The notes beneath the pieces are model-generated. The model was not told the DNA's origin and did not search any database. It saw only the letters and a program-made list of their open reading frames with translations. DNA of 64,000 bases from Planctomycetes bacterium GWF2_41_51 (GTDB lineage: Bacteria; Planctomycetota; Phycisphaerae; Sedimentisphaerales; UBA12454): contig MHXZ01000102.1 of assembly GCA_001825665.1 (NCBI GenBank), positions 31,550-95,549 on the forward strand, read 5' to 3'. The translations under genes were made by a program, and so were the position numbers. The stretch's first letter is position 1, and each line of letters begins with the position of its first letter. Of this stretch, positions 1-9,488 are shown piece after piece.

Positions 1-987
1 AGAGCTGCTTTTGGGCTCCTTGAAAAAGATGGTTTAGTAGATTATACACCAAACCGAGGCGCAACTGTCAAAAAGAACGACTATGCCAAAAAAACAGCAT
101 CCATACTTTATGTTCGATGGCAGGCAGACGCATTTTGTGTTGCCATTTCTGACGGCATACAGCGTTATGCAAGCGAGCACGGACTTGCTTATCTTATGGT
201 AGATGCACGCTTATCGCATGAACTTTTTCTTGATGCAATTACTCACCCAGGCCAAGGCGTTGACGGCATAATTATCGTACCTGAAGATTCGCCTGAATAT
301 GTAAACGCTATTGAGCAAACAATACAATCAGGAAGGAAGGTTGTATTTCTTGACAGAGTTTTGCCGATCGCAAAAGCAAGTTCAGTATGTGCGGACCATT
401 TTTCAGGCGCTTATCAAGCTGTTAATCATTTGCTTCTTCAGCATGATGGAAGGCCGGTCTATTATCTTGGGCCGGTCAAATCGCCAAGTTCTTGCCAGAA
501 TTGGGTCAAAGGCTGGAAAGAAGCAATGCACAGCCATAATCTTTATGACATCGATAAGTATTGCATCGATAGTGAAGCGATTAAAGCTGAATTAGGTTTT
601 GAAAATCTTAATCGCAGTGACGCTCTTGTGCGTATCGCAAAACGATTTTTCGAAATAAAACATGAAAAGGTTTACAGTATTTTTGCAGGCAACAATTATG
701 TGGCAAGAGGTATTTATGTTGCCGCTGAAGAATTAGGTTTAAAAATCGGTAAAGATGTATTTGTAGCAGGATCGGGGGACGCGCCGAGAAGCGAAACATT
801 TTCAGTACCGCTTTCAAGTATTTGGCAAAACAGTGAGCAAGTAGGCTATGAAGGTGCAAAGATTTTGCATGAATTGATTACGGGTTCATTGAAAAAACCT
901 ATTCATCGATTGGTTCCTGCAAAATTGGTTATCCGTGAAAGCAGTGTAGCGGCGGATAGTAAAAATAAATCAACACAGATAGGGTAA
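1..987 (+). CDS. AraR-type transcriptional regulator (GntR HTH + LacI-like sensor), 5' truncated
   Basis: The reading frame is open from base 1, so the gene begins before the window and 328 residues remain. The first residues (AAFGLLEKDGLV then PNRGATV) match the end of a GntR winged helix. The rest is a LacI/GalR-like periplasmic-binding-protein fold that senses a ligand: a VDGIIIVP segment, FLDRVLP, a DH..GAY helix, IFAGNNYVARGIY and the closing KLVIRESS. GntR DNA-binding plus LacI-type sensor is the architecture of Bacillus AraR, the arabinose repressor. It stands just upstream of a glycan-use cluster rich in arabinofuranosidase-type enzymes, so a local sugar-responsive repressor is likely. 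The ligand is inferred from context. A first ATG at 196 lies inside the sensor domain and is not the start. Confidence 0.85.
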   Translation, partial: RAAFGLLEKDGLVDYTPNRGATVKKNDYAKKTASILYVRWQADAFCVAISDGIQRYASEHGLAYLMVDARLSHELFLDAITHPGQGVDGIIIVPEDSPEYVNAIEQTIQSGRKVVFLDRVLPIAKASSVCADHFSGAYQAVNHLLLQHDGRPVYYLGPVKSPSSCQNWVKGWKEAMHSHNLYDIDKYCIDSEAIKAELGFENLNRSDALVRIAKRFFEIKHEKVYSIFAGNNYVARGIYVAAEELGLKIGKDVFVAGSGDAPRSETFSVPLSSIWQNSEQVGYEGAKILHELITGSLKKPIHRLVPAKLVIRESSVAADSKNKSTQIG

Positions 988-990
988 GGA

Positions 991-1926
991 ATGCGAAACT
1001 ATAAACCATTCGTAATGTTCTATATGTCATTATTTTGGGGTTTGACTGTGGTATCACCTGCGAATGGTTATGAATGCCTTGATGATAATTTTATGCGATG
1101 TAAAACTTCTTCGAATAGCCCCCTGACATCAACAGCTAATTTTCAATTAACCAGCGGGAATCCGGAAATTGCGGTATATGATGAATATAATGTTTTCACT
1201 AATTCTAAAAAAATGACCGCTCGTCTTTCATTATTCGGCAATCCAGGCAGTGGAACACAAAAAACTGAACTTACGCGTATCTTTGACGATATTATAGAGC
1301 ATGCTGAAACGGCCTATACATGTTCATTTGACATCTTTATTGATGGCAATTGGACTGAATCTTCTACGAATCGCGCAGAAGTATATTTTGCGAAAGATTC
1401 TGATTTGATGTTTGCTTATGAAATTCGCGGCGACAGCCATTTATTTAACGCCAGGCGGATATCTGATGGTCAGTGGTATAATAAATTTTCCCAATTGCAG
1501 GCAAGGCCAATAGGTTGGAATCATATTGATATAGTGGTTTATCCAGATATAAGTAGCGGGGTGTTGGAATTTTATATTAACGGGATATTGATGTGCGTTT
1601 ACGAAGACAGCGATGCTTTTGGCTTCCCTGGAAATTTTAATGCACAATTTGTTGACAGAATTGCATTTATTGTTTGGGTTAATAATCAAGGGCCGAGTTT
1701 AACCAATTCGATTTATATAGACAATATTTATGTACAGTCAGGCGCAAATCCAATTCTTGGGGGAGATTTCGATAAAATTAGCGGAGTTAATTTTAAAGAT
1801 TTCAACACAATAGCCACTCAATGGCTTTTGGGGCAGCAATGCGGACTTGAGGGAGATTTGAATAATGATTGTACGGTTGACATAACAGATTTTGAGATGT
1901 TTGTATCAAACTGGCTTATAGAATGA
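991..1926 (+). CDS. secreted LamG-like protein with C-terminal dockerin-like repeats
   Basis: This 311-residue exported protein has an N-terminal hydrophobic signal (about residues 1-26). The middle (about 45-250) is beta-rich and resembles a laminin G/concanavalin-like lectin fold: FDIFIDGNW, GWNHIDIVVYP, LEFYINGI, YIDNIYV. The C-terminus (about 257-311) carries two F-hand-like repeats. The second, GDLNNDCTVDITDFEMF followed by NWL, is a clear calcium-binding dockerin-type loop. Such repeats are frequent in Phycisphaerae secreted enzymes, where no cellulosome is known. No catalytic motif was seen, so a carbohydrate-binding role is inferred. GGTAAGGA immediately precedes the ATG and overlaps the upstream stop, suggesting translational coupling to the regulator. 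Confidence 0.7.
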   Translation: MRNYKPFVMFYMSLFWGLTVVSPANGYECLDDNFMRCKTSSNSPLTSTANFQLTSGNPEIAVYDEYNVFTNSKKMTARLSLFGNPGSGTQKTELTRIFDDIIEHAETAYTCSFDIFIDGNWTESSTNRAEVYFAKDSDLMFAYEIRGDSHLFNARRISDGQWYNKFSQLQARPIGWNHIDIVVYPDISSGVLEFYINGILMCVYEDSDAFGFPGNFNAQFVDRIAFIVWVNNQGPSLTNSIYIDNIYVQSGANPILGGDFDKISGVNFKDFNTIATQWLLGQQCGLEGDLNNDCTVDITDFEMFVSNWLIE

Positions 1927-1972
1927 AGCATGACATAAATTTGTCCGTAACGAAAATTGCACAGGAGTAAAA

Positions 1973-3991
1973 ATGCATTTAGCAGTGATAGACTATGCCA
2001 TAATTTTATTTTATATGGCGACCCTTGTTGTCATAGGAAGGGTTCTGCGAAAGCAAGCCTCGGGCAGTATGGATGACTACTTTCTTGCCGGAAGGAAAAT
2101 GCCTTGGTGGCTCCTTGGTCTTTCAAATATGGCCGCATGGCTGGATATGACAGGTACCATGGTTATAACGTCATTTCTATTTATGCTTGGTCCTCGAGGG
2201 CTTTACATCGAATTTCGCGGCGGCGCGTGCTTAGTATTGGTTTTTCTAATGTTATGGCTGGGCAAATGGCATCGTCGAAGCGGTGTAATTACCGGTGCCG
2301 AGTGGATAATATATCGCTTTGGTTCTGATGTTTGGGGGCATTTTGCGCGTTTGGTTACCGTGGTTGCAACAGTGGTAACTACCGTTGGAATGTTGGCGTA
2401 TTCTTTTAAAGGCGCGGGACTTTTTCTGGCGATGTTTGTTCCATTTTCACCGTTTACCTGTACTTTAATTATGGTGGCTATAACTACGTTATATACATTG
2501 GAAGCCGGTTTTTACGGTGTGGTTTTTTCTGATGTGTTTCAATCGATTTGTATCTGGATCGGTGTTATTTTCATTGTGATAATGGCTGTAAGCAAGATCG
2601 TGGGAGGAGAGAACCTCGCCGCGGTCGCATATTCCGTTACTGGCAATCAGAGCTGGACTACTACCTTTCCGCAGTGGCATACACCAATGCCTAAAGGGTA
2701 TGAGCAGTATAGTTTTCTGACAGGGATTGTGATGATTTACCTGCTTAAATCAATTTTACAGGGGCTTGGCATTGGACAGGATCCAAAATATTTTGGCGCT
2801 CGCAGTGATAGAGACTGCGGCTTTTTAAGTTTCAGCAGCGGTTGGTTTATGATGCTCAGATGGCCGTTGATGTTGGGCTTTGCAATACTTGGACTTTTTC
2901 TCGTTCGTGATCTTTTTCCCGATCAGTCAGTACTGACGCAAAGTGCTGATCTTATAAAAAATCATCTCGGACCGGTAAGTGCAAGCAGATGGCCGGAAGT
3001 TATCGCTAATATCATGAATCATCCGGACTCATATTCGCCTGAGCTTATTGGGGGTATTAAATCGATTATGGGGCCGGACTGGTCAACAAAGATTAGCTTG
3101 TTAAGCCATCAGGGCACTATTGATCCTGAACGCATATTACCGGCAGTGATTCTTTATAACCTTCCGATAGGGTTGCGTGGATTATTGATAGTGGCATTAT
3201 TGGCAGCGGCCATGTCAACTTTCAACGCGCTCATTAATATCGCAGCCGGATTTCTTACTCGCGATCTTTATCAAGGTTATATACGACCTCGTGCGGGTAA
3301 TAAGGAATTAATTTACATCAGTTATGCCTCCAGCGTTCTTCTTGTAATGCTGGGCATGTTAATGGCCTATAGCACCAGGAGTATTAACGATATCTGGGGA
3401 TGGCTCACAGTCGGGCTTGTGGGTGGTCTTTCTGTACCTGGTATATTGCGGCTTTATTGGTGGCGTTTTAATTCAGGCGGCTTTGCAATAGGTACTATCG
3501 TCGGATTATTTACCGCTGTCGGTCAACGAATCTTTTTCAGTGATTTGCCTGAGATGCAGCAGTTTACTTTCCTTACGACAGCCGGTCTCATTGGCAGTAT
3601 TATCGGAACATATTTGACTAAACCGACAGACCAAAAAGTTCTCGAGCATTTCTACAAAACTACGCGACCATTCGGATTATGGGCACCGTTCAAATCCATA
3701 TTGGCTGCTAAGCAGCGAAGTATAATGGAAAAGGAACATCGCAACGATCTCATTGCCATTCCTTTTGCCTTGTGCTGGCTTGTAACAATGCTTATGGCTC
3801 CGATGCAATTGATGATTGGCGAGTATAAGAGTTTTGCCATAACATTGGGATTATTATTAATCGCACTGGCCGGGTTATACGTATTTTGGTATCGGCCGTT
3901 GAACCTGGCTCACAAACTTTCAGAATTGGAAAAAACAAATAGTGCACATGTGAACTCTGAAATAACCTCAGTATCTCGGAATAGTAACTAA
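1973..3991 (+). CDS. sodium:solute symporter (SSS family)
   Basis: A 672-residue polytopic membrane protein with about 14 hydrophobic segments. The opening (IDYAIILFYMATLVVIG, then DDYFLAGRKMPWWLLGLSNMA) is the typical SSS/SGLT N-terminus, in which a solute is co-transported with Na+. LLAAAMSTFNALIN and AAGFLTRDLYQ around residues 405-430 match the conserved TM9/TM10 region. The length fits sugar-type SSS members. AGGAG lies about seven bases before the ATG. It sits 46 bp after the dockerin protein gene and ahead of the glycan-degrading genes, so it probably imports a released sugar. The specificity cannot be read from sequence. The charged C-terminal tail (from about residue 650) is cytoplasmic and not conserved. 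Confidence 0.88.
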   Translation: MHLAVIDYAIILFYMATLVVIGRVLRKQASGSMDDYFLAGRKMPWWLLGLSNMAAWLDMTGTMVITSFLFMLGPRGLYIEFRGGACLVLVFLMLWLGKWHRRSGVITGAEWIIYRFGSDVWGHFARLVTVVATVVTTVGMLAYSFKGAGLFLAMFVPFSPFTCTLIMVAITTLYTLEAGFYGVVFSDVFQSICIWIGVIFIVIMAVSKIVGGENLAAVAYSVTGNQSWTTTFPQWHTPMPKGYEQYSFLTGIVMIYLLKSILQGLGIGQDPKYFGARSDRDCGFLSFSSGWFMMLRWPLMLGFAILGLFLVRDLFPDQSVLTQSADLIKNHLGPVSASRWPEVIANIMNHPDSYSPELIGGIKSIMGPDWSTKISLLSHQGTIDPERILPAVILYNLPIGLRGLLIVALLAAAMSTFNALINIAAGFLTRDLYQGYIRPRAGNKELIYISYASSVLLVMLGMLMAYSTRSINDIWGWLTVGLVGGLSVPGILRLYWWRFNSGGFAIGTIVGLFTAVGQRIFFSDLPEMQQFTFLTTAGLIGSIIGTYLTKPTDQKVLEHFYKTTRPFGLWAPFKSILAAKQRSIMEKEHRNDLIAIPFALCWLVTMLMAPMQLMIGEYKSFAITLGLLLIALAGLYVFWYRPLNLAHKLSELEKTNSAHVNSEITSVSRNSN

Positions 3992-4075
3992 TATATGGCA
4001 ATTTGTGTGCTTGTTATGGGGTGGTTAAAATTGGTAAAATACAGAAGTATGAGGGACATAAAAATGCATACGGAA

Positions 4076-4092
4076 TGTAACAAAGCGTTACA
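4076..4092. promoter_or_regulatory. perfect palindrome, candidate GntR/LacI-type operator
   Basis: TGTAAC-AAAGC-GTTACA is a perfect 6-bp inverted repeat with a 5-bp spacer, 44 bp upstream of the next start codon and in the only sizeable gap of this part of the cluster (3992-4135). It fits the general GntR half-site pattern GT..AC. The regulator at 1-987 is the obvious candidate ligand. Assignment is inference; no second exact copy was noticed in the window. Confidence 0.45.
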
Positions 4093-4135
4093 AGCGCACT
4101 TTAAATATTAACATTTTTTTAAGGAGGCAGATTGT

Positions 4136-5650
4136 ATGAAGTTGAAAATATCTTATTTAGCTGTATTACTTTTTATCAGCAGTATAAGTTTGGCCTATGG
4201 TCCTCATCTTATACCGCAGGGTCAGCCTGTTGTTGACGGTGTAGTCGGAAGCGCGGAATGGGACGGAGTTGTCTGGCAGACGGCAGATAAAGCATATAAT
4301 GGTTCAGCTCCAACTGATATTTTATATGCTAAATGGGCGGCAACATGGAGCCCGGCGACAAACCTTATTTACGTCGCAGTTGTAACGTTCGACTCAGAAC
4401 GTATTTTAAATTCATGGACAGGAGCCGATCAACAAGATTATGTAGCAATTTGTGTCGATGCTGGTGATTCTAACGCAATTGGACAATTGGGTGTAAATGA
4501 TAAAATGCAGCAATGGAATATCGGCGCAAACGGAAGCGGCGGAGCATGGGTCGTTCTCGGTAATGGTACGGCAATACCCGCAGGTGAAATAGCGGCTTAC
4601 GCCGTTAGTGTAAGCGGCGCATCTGTGTCATACGAAGTTGCTGTAAAACCATATACATCTTACGTTCCGGGCGGAAGCCAAACGATAAAAACGCTGGCAA
4701 TAGATAATTTGGTTGGCCTTGATGTTGTAGTTTGCTCAAGAAATTCAGCCGGGGTTTTCGCAATGCTTGCAAATGATCAGAATGTAGATAAGTTCGATAA
4801 TGCCGGCAAATTGATCGATCATAAACTATCGCTCAACGGTGAATGCGTTGAATTGGAGGCCGGCGACTTGGATCAGGATTGCCATGTAAACTTTGCTGAT
4901 TTTGCTATTTTAGCCGAAAGTTGGCTTGTCGACACAACTACTATTCCCAACACACCCACAATTGGCACACCTGTGTTTACCGGTCAGTGGGGCGGCGGAT
5001 GGTTTTTTAAATGGCCACGCAGTTATAGCGGTGTCGCTGGATCATCTGTATCGACCACTTTCAAAGGCACTTCAATAAGAATATGGGGTAATACATATTC
5101 TAACGGCGGAGATGGCGAAATCTTCATCGATGGAATATCACAAGGCGTAAGAAGTTTCCTTGGTTATAATAACGAGCAAATAAGTTATGACTTTGATGGA
5201 TTGACAGATACCGACCACGTAATACAGTTAAAGGTTGCCACTCCGGCTAATGGCAATGTTCTTTTCCTGGCATTTTTGCCAACAAATCCGGGAACATGGG
5301 AAATTACAGGTTCATGGGGTTCAAGCGGAGAAAATCCTTATACGAAAATTTTTATCTGGACAAATGGCGCCGGAAACACATGGTCGTCAACCTTTACCGG
5401 AACTGAAGTAACATTCGTAGCAAGTTCATGGCCGGATAGCGGTATTGCAGGTATATCAATCGATGGCGGAGCTGAAGAAATGGTGGATTTGTATCAGCCG
5501 GGTACGCCTAATGGGTCTAAGTTTGAATGGACAAAAACAGGCTTGTCAGCCGGTTCGCATAGTATAGTAATCCGTTGCACAGGAACAAATAGTGGAACAG
5601 GTTCGACGGGAAATGCCATTTCAGTTGTTGAAATTATTCCCTCGAATTAA
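4136..5650 (+). CDS. secreted modular carbohydrate-binding protein (CBM9-like, dockerin, two beta-sandwich modules)
   Basis: A 504-residue exported protein with a signal peptide (about 1-20, ending SLAYG). Residues 25-235 resemble a CBM9/DOMON-like fold that starts PVVDGVVGSAEWDG and includes YAKWAATWSP. A dockerin-like loop, GDLDQDCHVNFADFAIL followed by SWL, lies near 242-265. Two related beta-sandwich modules of about 110 residues follow (about 275-385 and 390-504), each with F.GT.I, a G.I.IDG strand and a closing H.I...V/C.G strand. The same dockerin-linker-double-module tail is found in the enzyme at 6565. No catalytic residues were recognised. A strong AAGGAGG precedes the start. A role in binding or presenting substrate at the cell surface is inferred. 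Confidence 0.7.
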   Translation: MKLKISYLAVLLFISSISLAYGPHLIPQGQPVVDGVVGSAEWDGVVWQTADKAYNGSAPTDILYAKWAATWSPATNLIYVAVVTFDSERILNSWTGADQQDYVAICVDAGDSNAIGQLGVNDKMQQWNIGANGSGGAWVVLGNGTAIPAGEIAAYAVSVSGASVSYEVAVKPYTSYVPGGSQTIKTLAIDNLVGLDVVVCSRNSAGVFAMLANDQNVDKFDNAGKLIDHKLSLNGECVELEAGDLDQDCHVNFADFAILAESWLVDTTTIPNTPTIGTPVFTGQWGGGWFFKWPRSYSGVAGSSVSTTFKGTSIRIWGNTYSNGGDGEIFIDGISQGVRSFLGYNNEQISYDFDGLTDTDHVIQLKVATPANGNVLFLAFLPTNPGTWEITGSWGSSGENPYTKIFIWTNGAGNTWSSTFTGTEVTFVASSWPDSGIAGISIDGGAEEMVDLYQPGTPNGSKFEWTKTGLSAGSHSIVIRCTGTNSGTGSTGNAISVVEIIPSN

Positions 5651-5678
5651 TATAAGTAAAAAAGTATATAAAATAAAT

Positions 5679-5715
5679 GCCGGAAAGCCGGGAGAAAAAT
5701 TCCTGGTTTTCCGGC
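5679..5715 (+). terminator. intercistronic stem-loop
   Basis: GCCGGAAA at 5679 pairs with TTTCCGGC ending at 5715, and the inner arms (GCCGGGA against TCCTGGT) extend the stem imperfectly around an A-rich loop. No T-run follows, so it is more likely a processing or mRNA-protecting hairpin, or an attenuator, between the binding-protein gene and the prepilin-like gene than a strong intrinsic terminator. Confidence 0.5.
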
Positions 5716-5736
5716 TTAATGTGGAAAGGTTAAACT

Positions 5737-6516
5737 ATGAACTTCGAGAATAAATCACAAAGGCGTGGTTTCACATTAGTCGAACTTCTCGTTGTAATAT
5801 CAATCATAGCAATTATGCTGGCAATTTTAATGCCTTCGCTTAATAAGGCAAGAGAGCTTGCAAGACGTGTTCAATGTTCGCATGACCTTCGAACAAACGG
5901 TCTCGCAATGTTATTGTATGCCGATACAAATAGAGGAAAATTACCTGTAAGAATAAATCCGAAAGGCTGTAGTGCATGGCTCTGGGATATTGATAACGCA
6001 ACTGCTGATTTGATAATGAAAAGCGGAGGAACAAGGGATACGTTCTATTGTCCTTCTAATTCTAATAAAAAACTTATAAATGAATTTTGGACATCTTTTG
6101 GAACATGGAGAGTCACAAATTATTTTTGGATGACTCCTTTCATAAATTCTGATGGAACTGTGGCGCCATTATTTACAAAACCGCCTCAGGGAACTGGCAA
6201 TAAACAATGGGTTACGTCTACACAGATGAAAAACGTATCGAGTATGGAACTTGCTTCTGATGCGGTAATGTGCGATGAAGGTATGAAAGACAGTCAGCAT
6301 CCATATGGCCATTTTACTCATATCAAGGCAGGGGTTGGAAGATACTATGCAGATGCAAGATGGTTTATCACAAACCATACACCAGGCAAAAGCGGCGCTA
6401 AATGCGATGGGGGAAATATCTTATTCGTTGATGGCCATGTCAAATGGCGTTCTTTCAAAGATATGGAAAGACGCGTTTTTACTACTCCTTTTGATAAGCC
6501 GGTTTTCTGGTGGTAA
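5737..6516 (+). CDS. prepilin-type pseudopilin with H-X9-DG motif
   Basis: A 259-residue protein with a type IV prepilin leader: [20 protein letters not shown] at residues 9-28, with the predicted cut between G11 and F12 and N-methylation of Phe. A long hydrophobic helix then leads to [21 protein letters not shown]. Near the C-terminus, [12 protein letters not shown] matches the H-X9-DG processing-associated motif exactly, followed by LFVDGHVKW. This family is hugely expanded in Planctomycetes and Lentisphaerae, usually beside glycan-degrading genes, and its exact role is not established. Attachment to a type II secretion or pilus-like structure at the cell surface is inferred. Confidence 0.88.
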   Translation: MNFENKSQRRGFTLVELLVVISIIAIMLAILMPSLNKARELARRVQCSHDLRTNGLAMLLYADTNRGKLPVRINPKGCSAWLWDIDNATADLIMKSGGTRDTFYCPSNSNKKLINEFWTSFGTWRVTNYFWMTPFINSDGTVAPLFTKPPQGTGNKQWVTSTQMKNVSSMELASDAVMCDEGMKDSQHPYGHFTHIKAGVGRYYADARWFITNHTPGKSGAKCDGGNILFVDGHVKWRSFKDMERRVFTTPFDKPVFWW

Positions 6517-6564
6517 GAAAAAATCAGTAATTATTTATTCTTTAAAGCATTCATAATATAAAAA

Positions 6565-9474
6565 ATGAAAATACAAATCCTCAAAATTGCGCTGTGTTGT
6601 TTGATAGTATGTTCTTCTTGTCATATTGTACTTGCTTCGCCAATTCAAACGTTTGATTATAATGGCGTTAGACTTGATAATAGCAGGTTGAAATCACAAT
6701 TAGATCATGTCAAATCTGAATATTTAAGTATCCCAAATGATGATCTCCTAAAAGGATTCCGCCAAAGAGCGGGTCTTGCTGCCCCCGGCTTTAATATGGG
6801 CGGATGGTATAGTAATGATTATTTCCATGTTTTCGGTCAAATAATTTCAGGCCTGTCTCGTATGTATGCAGCTACTGGCGATGCGGCCTGCAAAGCGAAG
6901 GTTGACTATTTAATAGAGGAATGGGAAAAAACAATTTCGCCGGACGGTTTTTTTTATTATACCAATAATCCTAATGCCCGTCATTATACTTATGACAAAA
7001 TGGTTTGCGGGCTTGTGGATGCAAAATTATATTGCAATAATAGCAGGGCAGTAAGCTGTTTAAACAGAATTACTGATTGGGCAATCGTAAATCTCGATCA
7101 AACACGCGTATATGCCTATAATGCAAGTAACGGCAATACCGAATGGTACACATTGACTGAAAATCTCTATCGCGCATATTTATTGACAGGCGACCAGAAG
7201 TATAAAGACTTTGGTGATATATGGGCATATAGTGAATTTTGGGATATTTTTGCGAATAATGGAAATATTTTCGACCGATGGCAGGCTTATCATGCTTACA
7301 GCCATCTCAATTCAGTCAATGGCGCAGGCGCGGAATATCTTGTAAAAGGACAACCGCAATATTTAAACACACTTGTGAACGCTCACGATTATTGGCTGAC
7401 GAAAGAAACCTATGCTTCAGGTGGATACGGCCCGAGAGAATATCTCCAGGGAAGTTATGACAACCTGATAAGCAGTCTTCTTGGCGAATCACATTTTGAG
7501 ACTCAATGCGGCTCATGGGCGGCATTTAAATTGTGTAAATATCTTTTAACCAACACAGGCGATGCGAGGTTTGGTGATTGGGTTGAAACACTGACATACA
7601 ATGGAATCGGCGCCTCGATAGGACTTGAAAACGGGAATGTTCAATATTTTTCGAGTTATAGTATTTACGGAAGTTCCAAAAAAGCAATCAATAAATGGTC
7701 ATGCTGCACTGGCACACGCCCGCAGGCAGTTGCGGATTATGCAGATTTGATATGGTTTAAGGATCCATCTAATCTTTATGTAAATTTATATACTCCCTCT
7801 TCTGTAAATTGGATATGTGATGGCAAGACTGTAAACGTTGTACAGCGAGGGCAACTTGAAGCGAACGATGAAATTGAATTTACATTATCAGTTTCTTTAC
7901 CTGTTACTTTTGGTTTTAAATTCAGAGTGCCAAATTGGATTTCAGGTCAGCCGGTAGTAAAAATTAATGATGTGGTTGTTCAGGCAAACACAAATTCTAA
8001 CCATTGGCTGGAAATAAGCCGACAATGGCAGACAAATGATAAAGTAAGTATCGCTTTCCCGATGAATTTACGCACCAAAAGAGTTGATCCTTCTAAAATA
8101 TATCCTTACGCGATTATGTATGGGCCGATTTTTCTCGCTGCGGAACCCAAAGGCTTGAATAGTCTGGCTTCGATTAATTATAATCAATTGAATCTCGATT
8201 TCGTTCCTGTAAGCGACAGGATAGGGACATTTGTCAGAAAAAATAATCCTGAACTCATATTAAAACCATATTATGCTTATGAAGCCGGCGAAAAATATTT
8301 TGCGTATATCGATCCGCGTATGGATGATTACAGCGGATTTACTTTTGTTGGTTCATGGAGCGGTTCAGGTCAATTCAGATATACCAACAGCACAGGCTCT
8401 AAAATCGAAGGAAAATTTTATGGCAATTATATTAAGGTAGAATGGTCAAAATTCAATGATGCGGGAAAAGCGGAAATAAAAATTGATGGACAAGTCGCTG
8501 GCATTATCGATCAATATGGACCTTGCCGAGGCTGCGAAAATGCAGTTTGGACGTATTGCCTTCCAAATGGTGGAGAACATACATTCAGTCTGCGTGTTTT
8601 GGGGCAGAAATGTGAAGAGTCATCAAACACTTATATAAATATGGTCTCAATCGCCGCAAAAGATTATAAAGCTGATATTAACTGTGATGAAAAAATTGAT
8701 ATTGCAGATTTAGCCATTTTTTATGATACCTGGCTTTTCGATAGTACAACTATTCCCGAACCAGTTCCAATAGGCACTTCTTTTTTTAATGGAAGCTGGT
8801 CGGATGGAAATTTCTTTAATTGGTCTGTAAAGAGAACCGATCAGCAGGACGCGTTCGTGGGATGTGCATTTAATGGAACTGGTACTCGTTTGTGCGGCGT
8901 GGGGTCTAAAGACGGAGGATTAGCTGAAGTTTGGATAGACGGCTCACTGATTGACACAAAAGATTTTTATTCTTCTATTGATAATACGTCTTTGAATTTT
9001 GATTTCAGCGGCTTACAGGATGGAGAACACTATATAATCTTAAAAGTTATGGGTTCGCATAATCCTTCTTCAACAGGTAATATAGTTAGTTTTTTGCGAT
9101 TTGAACCTCTTGATCCAGGTCCGATGATTCGCACAGGCAGTTGGAATGGCGGATACAGCGTTGTTACAGAACAGCCATTCTGGTACAGCAGTTCAACAAA
9201 TGCTTCAATCAGCAGATCATTCACCGGAACAGGTATTAAATTAATAAGCACTTCATGGCAAGATAGCGGAATAGCTGAAATTCAGATTGATGGCATTGTT
9301 CATACTTCTTTAGATTTGTATCAGCATAACGGCGTTAATGGTATTCCATATGAATGGGAAGTAACCGGCCTTAATAATGGAACGCATACGATTCTTGTAA
9401 GAGTTACAGGAACTAAAAATCCTTTGTCAGGCGGAAATTCAGTAAATGTGGTCGATCTTGTACCGATCAAATAG
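6565..9474 (+). CDS. secreted DUF1680/GH127-type glycoside hydrolase with dockerin and beta-sandwich modules
   Basis: A 969-residue exported enzyme (signal about 1-24). Residues 35-570 form an (alpha/alpha)6-barrel plus beta-domain of the DUF1680 clan, which includes GH127 beta-L-arabinofuranosidases with a zinc-thiolate site. The zinc region is visible as HFETQCGSW and WSCCTGTRP. The spacing E-x-x-C differs from the E-x-C of characterised GH127 enzymes, so this may be a separate subfamily. A beta-sandwich module follows (about 590-695), then a dockerin-like loop (DINCDEKIDIADLAIF, about 710), then two more related modules (about 735-850 and 855-969). Three close relatives are encoded in this window. 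L-arabinofuranoside cleavage is inferred from family and neighbours. No clear Shine-Dalgarno precedes the ATG. Confidence 0.8.
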   Translation: MKIQILKIALCCLIVCSSCHIVLASPIQTFDYNGVRLDNSRLKSQLDHVKSEYLSIPNDDLLKGFRQRAGLAAPGFNMGGWYSNDYFHVFGQIISGLSRMYAATGDAACKAKVDYLIEEWEKTISPDGFFYYTNNPNARHYTYDKMVCGLVDAKLYCNNSRAVSCLNRITDWAIVNLDQTRVYAYNASNGNTEWYTLTENLYRAYLLTGDQKYKDFGDIWAYSEFWDIFANNGNIFDRWQAYHAYSHLNSVNGAGAEYLVKGQPQYLNTLVNAHDYWLTKETYASGGYGPREYLQGSYDNLISSLLGESHFETQCGSWAAFKLCKYLLTNTGDARFGDWVETLTYNGIGASIGLENGNVQYFSSYSIYGSSKKAINKWSCCTGTRPQAVADYADLIWFKDPSNLYVNLYTPSSVNWICDGKTVNVVQRGQLEANDEIEFTLSVSLPVTFGFKFRVPNWISGQPVVKINDVVVQANTNSNHWLEISRQWQTNDKVSIAFPMNLRTKRVDPSKIYPYAIMYGPIFLAAEPKGLNSLASINYNQLNLDFVPVSDRIGTFVRKNNPELILKPYYAYEAGEKYFAYIDPRMDDYSGFTFVGSWSGSGQFRYTNSTGSKIEGKFYGNYIKVEWSKFNDAGKAEIKIDGQVAGIIDQYGPCRGCENAVWTYCLPNGGEHTFSLRVLGQKCEESSNTYINMVSIAAKDYKADINCDEKIDIADLAIFYDTWLFDSTTIPEPVPIGTSFFNGSWSDGNFFNWSVKRTDQQDAFVGCAFNGTGTRLCGVGSKDGGLAEVWIDGSLIDTKDFYSSIDNTSLNFDFSGLQDGEHYIILKVMGSHNPSSTGNIVSFLRFEPLDPGPMIRTGSWNGGYSVVTEQPFWYSSSTNASISRSFTGTGIKLISTSWQDSGIAEIQIDGIVHTSLDLYQHNGVNGIPYEWEVTGLNNGTHTILVRVTGTKNPLSGGNSVNVVDLVPIK

Positions 9475-9488
9475 CACTTGGGTTCTAT

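Noticed and set aside
991..9474. Dockerin repeats as evidence of a cellulosome
   Set aside because: No cohesin domain or scaffoldin was seen, and dockerin-like repeats are common in Planctomycetes without cellulosomes.
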